A stretch of DNA of 64,000 bases from Daejeonella sp. (GTDB lineage: Bacteria > Bacteroidota > Bacteroidia > Sphingobacteriales > Sphingobacteriaceae): positions 62,001 to 126,000 of the forward strand of contig NZ_JAUYSS010000065.1 of NCBI RefSeq assembly GCF_030695525.1, read 5' to 3'. The notes beneath the pieces were generated by a model, which saw only the letters and a program-made list of their open reading frames with translations, was not told where the DNA came from and did not search any database. Below are positions 62,391 to 64,000 of the stretch, one piece after another (position 1 is the first letter of the stretch; each line of letters begins with the position of its first letter). A program made the translations under genes and the position numbers.

Positions 62391-63455
62391 TTATATTCCC
62401 TGATACCAGGAATTAAACCTGAACTTAAGTTTATTATATAGTTCAACACATTCCCGATGGAGGCTTTCACTATAACCCGATACTGATTTTTCGGAGGGAT
62501 TAAAGGGCTTTATCCCCTCAGTCTTAGCATTCAAACCGAGCAGGGGAAACAGTTTCTGCAACACCCCGGCAGGGGAATTACAGAAATCCTCATAACAAAA
62601 GAATAAATGGTTCTCCTCAGTATTTTCGAGCGCAAAACTATAGTAGTTTTTCCAACTCAATAACCAGAAATCAAGCTCTGATTTAGGGGTATTTTCCATT
62701 AGTTTGAAGATATCATCATGATTAAGGTCGAAAGGCTTTTGGTTCAAACCAAATTCAAAATGCCCCAGCCAGTTCATATAGTCCAGTGAAAATTTATCCT
62801 CTTTCTGAATGCCGGAGAAATGGGTATGCTGATTGAGCAGGGAAAGCGCATGCTGCAGAGGCTCACGGAAAGGAATCACAATTTTGGCTGCAGGAAAACT
62901 TTTTTTCAGGTAATTTAATCGCAGGATATTATTATTATTTTTGGATAGATACCGCAATTGATCAGGTTTATCGGAGCTTAAAAGTGCATTCCGCACAAAG
63001 TCACGAAATTTATTCAGTACTTCATTATTGGTTTTCAGGAGTTTGAGCCGGTCATTGGCAATGTATTGATCGCCGCTGAATACCCGCCAAAAAACTTCCT
63101 CAAAGGCTTCCGGACTTTCAAAGCTAACCAGTATTCCATCCCGATGCGCCCGTTCTTTGAGTTCGCCACTTGCCTTGACAAAAGATAGTTTCTTCCATAG
63201 ATTTGGCATCAGAACAAAGGGCATATCCTGATAAGTGAGGGATCTGAACTCACCTGTTTGATAAAGATATCTCATCAGCATGGTGGTGCCTGAGCGAGCC
63301 AGACCAGAGATGAAAATAGGGTTTTCTGTAAAGTTATGACCCTTTTTGCTGAAGATCATGTTCTCAATATCAAACGATATTTCGGCAATAATTTTCGACT
63401 GAAGTGCGATGCGGTGCAAAAGCCTCGATGAAAAGCTATATCCTAAGTCTGACAT
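62391..63455 (-). CDS. PAPS-dependent sulfotransferase
   Basis: A 354-aa sulfotransferase. The 5'-phosphosulfate loop is FISGLARSGTTMLMRYL (about 48-64) and the 3'-phosphate-binding strand-helix is AAKIVIPFREPLQHALSLLN (about 184-203). Size and motifs fit the sulfotransferase-3-like/bacterial family. The acceptor could be the peptide product, a lipid or a glycan. Its place at the head of the leftward run, together with APS kinase, favours the peptide or a cell-surface molecule. Its start overlaps the upstream membrane protein gene by 20 bp. Confidence 0.88.
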   Translation of the reverse strand: MSDLGYSFSSRLLHRIALQSKIIAEISFDIENMIFSKKGHNFTENPIFISGLARSGTTMLMRYLYQTGEFRSLTYQDMPFVLMPNLWKKLSFVKASGELKERAHRDGILVSFESPEAFEEVFWRVFSGDQYIANDRLKLLKTNNEVLNKFRDFVRNALLSSDKPDQLRYLSKNNNNILRLNYLKKSFPAAKIVIPFREPLQHALSLLNQHTHFSGIQKEDKFSLDYMNWLGHFEFGLNQKPFDLNHDDIFKLMENTPKSELDFWLLSWKNYYSFALENTEENHLFFCYEDFCNSPAGVLQKLFPLLGLNAKTEGIKPFNPSEKSVSGYSESLHRECVELYNKLKFRFNSWYQGI

Positions 63456-63834
63456 ATATTTTCTTTAGTAAAAAATAGGACAGAAAACCAACAAGGGAGA
63501 GTATAATGCCACTCAGGCTAATCAGGTAATTGCTCAGGTAGTCAAAATTCAGTGGACTGATGAATTCACTCACTTTTAAAAAAAAAAGCAACAATGCAAT
63601 TAGAATAGCAGTATATAAAATAATCAGTATCGAATGCTTCATTATTCCAAGGGAATTTTGAAGGAGAACGCTTTGTTTCGCGGTATCATCCAGGTCTTCG
63701 GATTGTATTGTTTTCAGGGAGGATTGACTGAGTCCGGAAATACGTTTTGCAGTTTTAATAAATGGGATAGTATCAGCTGCCCATGCGATCAGCAGGAAGA
63801 TAATAAACAGATAGATGATCGCGGTCAACTCCAT
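63436..63834 (-). CDS. Small membrane protein of unknown function
   Basis: A 132-aa protein with three predicted membrane helices (about 4-22, 66-86 and 105-124: IIYLFIIFLLIAWAAD, ILIILYTAILIALLLFF, LISLSGIILSLVGFLSYFLL). A polar stretch of ~40 residues follows the first helix. It overlaps the sulfotransferase start by 20 bp and its own start overlaps the preceding stop (TAATG), so it is part of the same operon. No family recognised. Confidence 0.7.
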   Translation of the reverse strand: MELTAIIYLFIIFLLIAWAADTIPFIKTAKRISGLSQSSLKTIQSEDLDDTAKQSVLLQNSLGIMKHSILIILYTAILIALLLFFLKVSEFISPLNFDYLSNYLISLSGIILSLVGFLSYFLLKKIYVRLRI

Positions 63835-64000
63835 TACTCTTCTTTTTTCTTTTTAAATTTTGCAATCAATTTTTTAAAAGGATACCAAAGAATCGCAAAT
63901 AATGCAAGAAAAATTGAGATCAGAATGCCTACAACAGCGGCTATGAAACCACCGCCCATTCCTGGACCGATATAGGCTAGTGTGAAGCTTAGAAATGCCA
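63834..64000 (-). CDS. Small membrane protein, 5' end outside window
   Basis: The last 55 residues of a reading frame entering from the right edge: AFLSFTLAYIGPGMGGGFIA, one hydrophobic helix (VVGILISIFLALFAILW) and a basic-acidic tail ending KKKKEE. Its TAA shares a base with the ATG of the next gene (TAATG), so it is coupled to it. The size and function of the whole protein are unknown. Confidence 0.6.
   Translation of the reverse strand, partial: AFLSFTLAYIGPGMGGGFIAAVVGILISIFLALFAILWYPFKKLIAKFKKKKEE

Noticed and set aside
46391-63455. Monobactam-type cluster (NRPS plus APS kinase and sulfotransferase, as in sulfazecin)
   Set aside because: The terminal A domain reads like glycine and not diaminopropionate, and the thioesterase has an ordinary serine (GFSFGG). 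Without a beta-amino group on the last residue the four-membered lactam cannot form. N-sulfation elsewhere remains open.
1-64000. tRNA, rRNA or tmRNA genes
   Set aside because: No cloverleaf or rRNA-like sequence was found on either strand by eye. A tRNAscan/Infernal run would be decisive.

Overview
The window looks like a piece of a Bacteroidota chromosome, most likely from the Sphingobacteriaceae or a close relative. The evidence is a SusC-type TonB receptor with an STN domain, preceded by a FecR anti-sigma factor and an ECF sigma factor; paired bactofilins; a PafA-type phosphatase; AT-rich intergenic DNA; and many DUF1080, PKD and cytochrome c proteins typical of the phylum. I saw no rRNA, tRNA or CRISPR array.

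Layout. 1-3853: a sigma/anti-sigma/TonB receptor unit read leftward and cut by the window edge. 4047-5714: a PafA-like phosphatase. 5925-9075: a divergent cell-shape locus, with an M23 peptidase and a bactofilin on the minus strand, and an actin-like ATPase translationally coupled to a second bactofilin on the plus strand. The actin-like protein appears circularly permuted: the ParM phosphate-1 motif sits at its C-terminus. 9188-11402: a luciferase-like flavin oxidoreductase and a DACNV-type diadenylate cyclase-like protein. 11893-13819: agmatine deiminase and N-carbamoylputrescine amidase (putrescine synthesis). 13908-16425: a frameshifted RibD_C/DHFR-like gene, an outer-membrane barrel, a WalJ-like MBL hydrolase and a TMEM220-like protein. 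16533-23146: a complete ebo operon, eboA to eboF.

23242-34605: a run of exported enzymes. It holds two PLP enzymes with Tat-like leaders, a Gfo/Idh/MocA oxidoreductase, a DUF1080 protein, a PQQ-type dehydrogenase fused to PKD, cytochrome c and a probable carbohydrate-binding domain, an amidohydrolase, a cytochrome c and a lactonase. This suggests a periplasmic oxidative pathway for an amino sugar or related compound. 34606-35552: REP hairpins around a REP-associated tyrosine transposase. 35553-39650: a Y-family polymerase and a short DnaE-type polymerase, a probable damage-tolerance cassette. 39651-41937: repeats, a MITE-like element and a TSUP permease flanked by imperfect direct repeats. 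41938-44213: an FAD/NAD(P) protein and a secreted protein with an internal duplication.

44745-63455: a leftward hybrid PKS-NRPS gene cluster. In transcription order it has a sulfotransferase, an APS kinase, a 2165-aa synthase (A-T-KS-AT-T-aminotransferase), an NRPS (C-A-MT-T), an NRPS (C-A-T-T-TE), an Sfp-type phosphopantetheinyl transferase and a JmjC/cupin-like protein. The A-domain pocket residues read by eye match serine for the first A domain and are near the glycine code for the other two. Colinear reading predicts a short product: a serine-derived 3,4-diamino-5-hydroxypentanoyl unit, then N-methylglycine, then glycine, possibly sulfated. Two small membrane proteins continue the minus-strand run past the right edge.

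The two items most worth following up are the permuted actin-bactofilin pair and the short aminotransferase PKS-NRPS line with sulfation genes.
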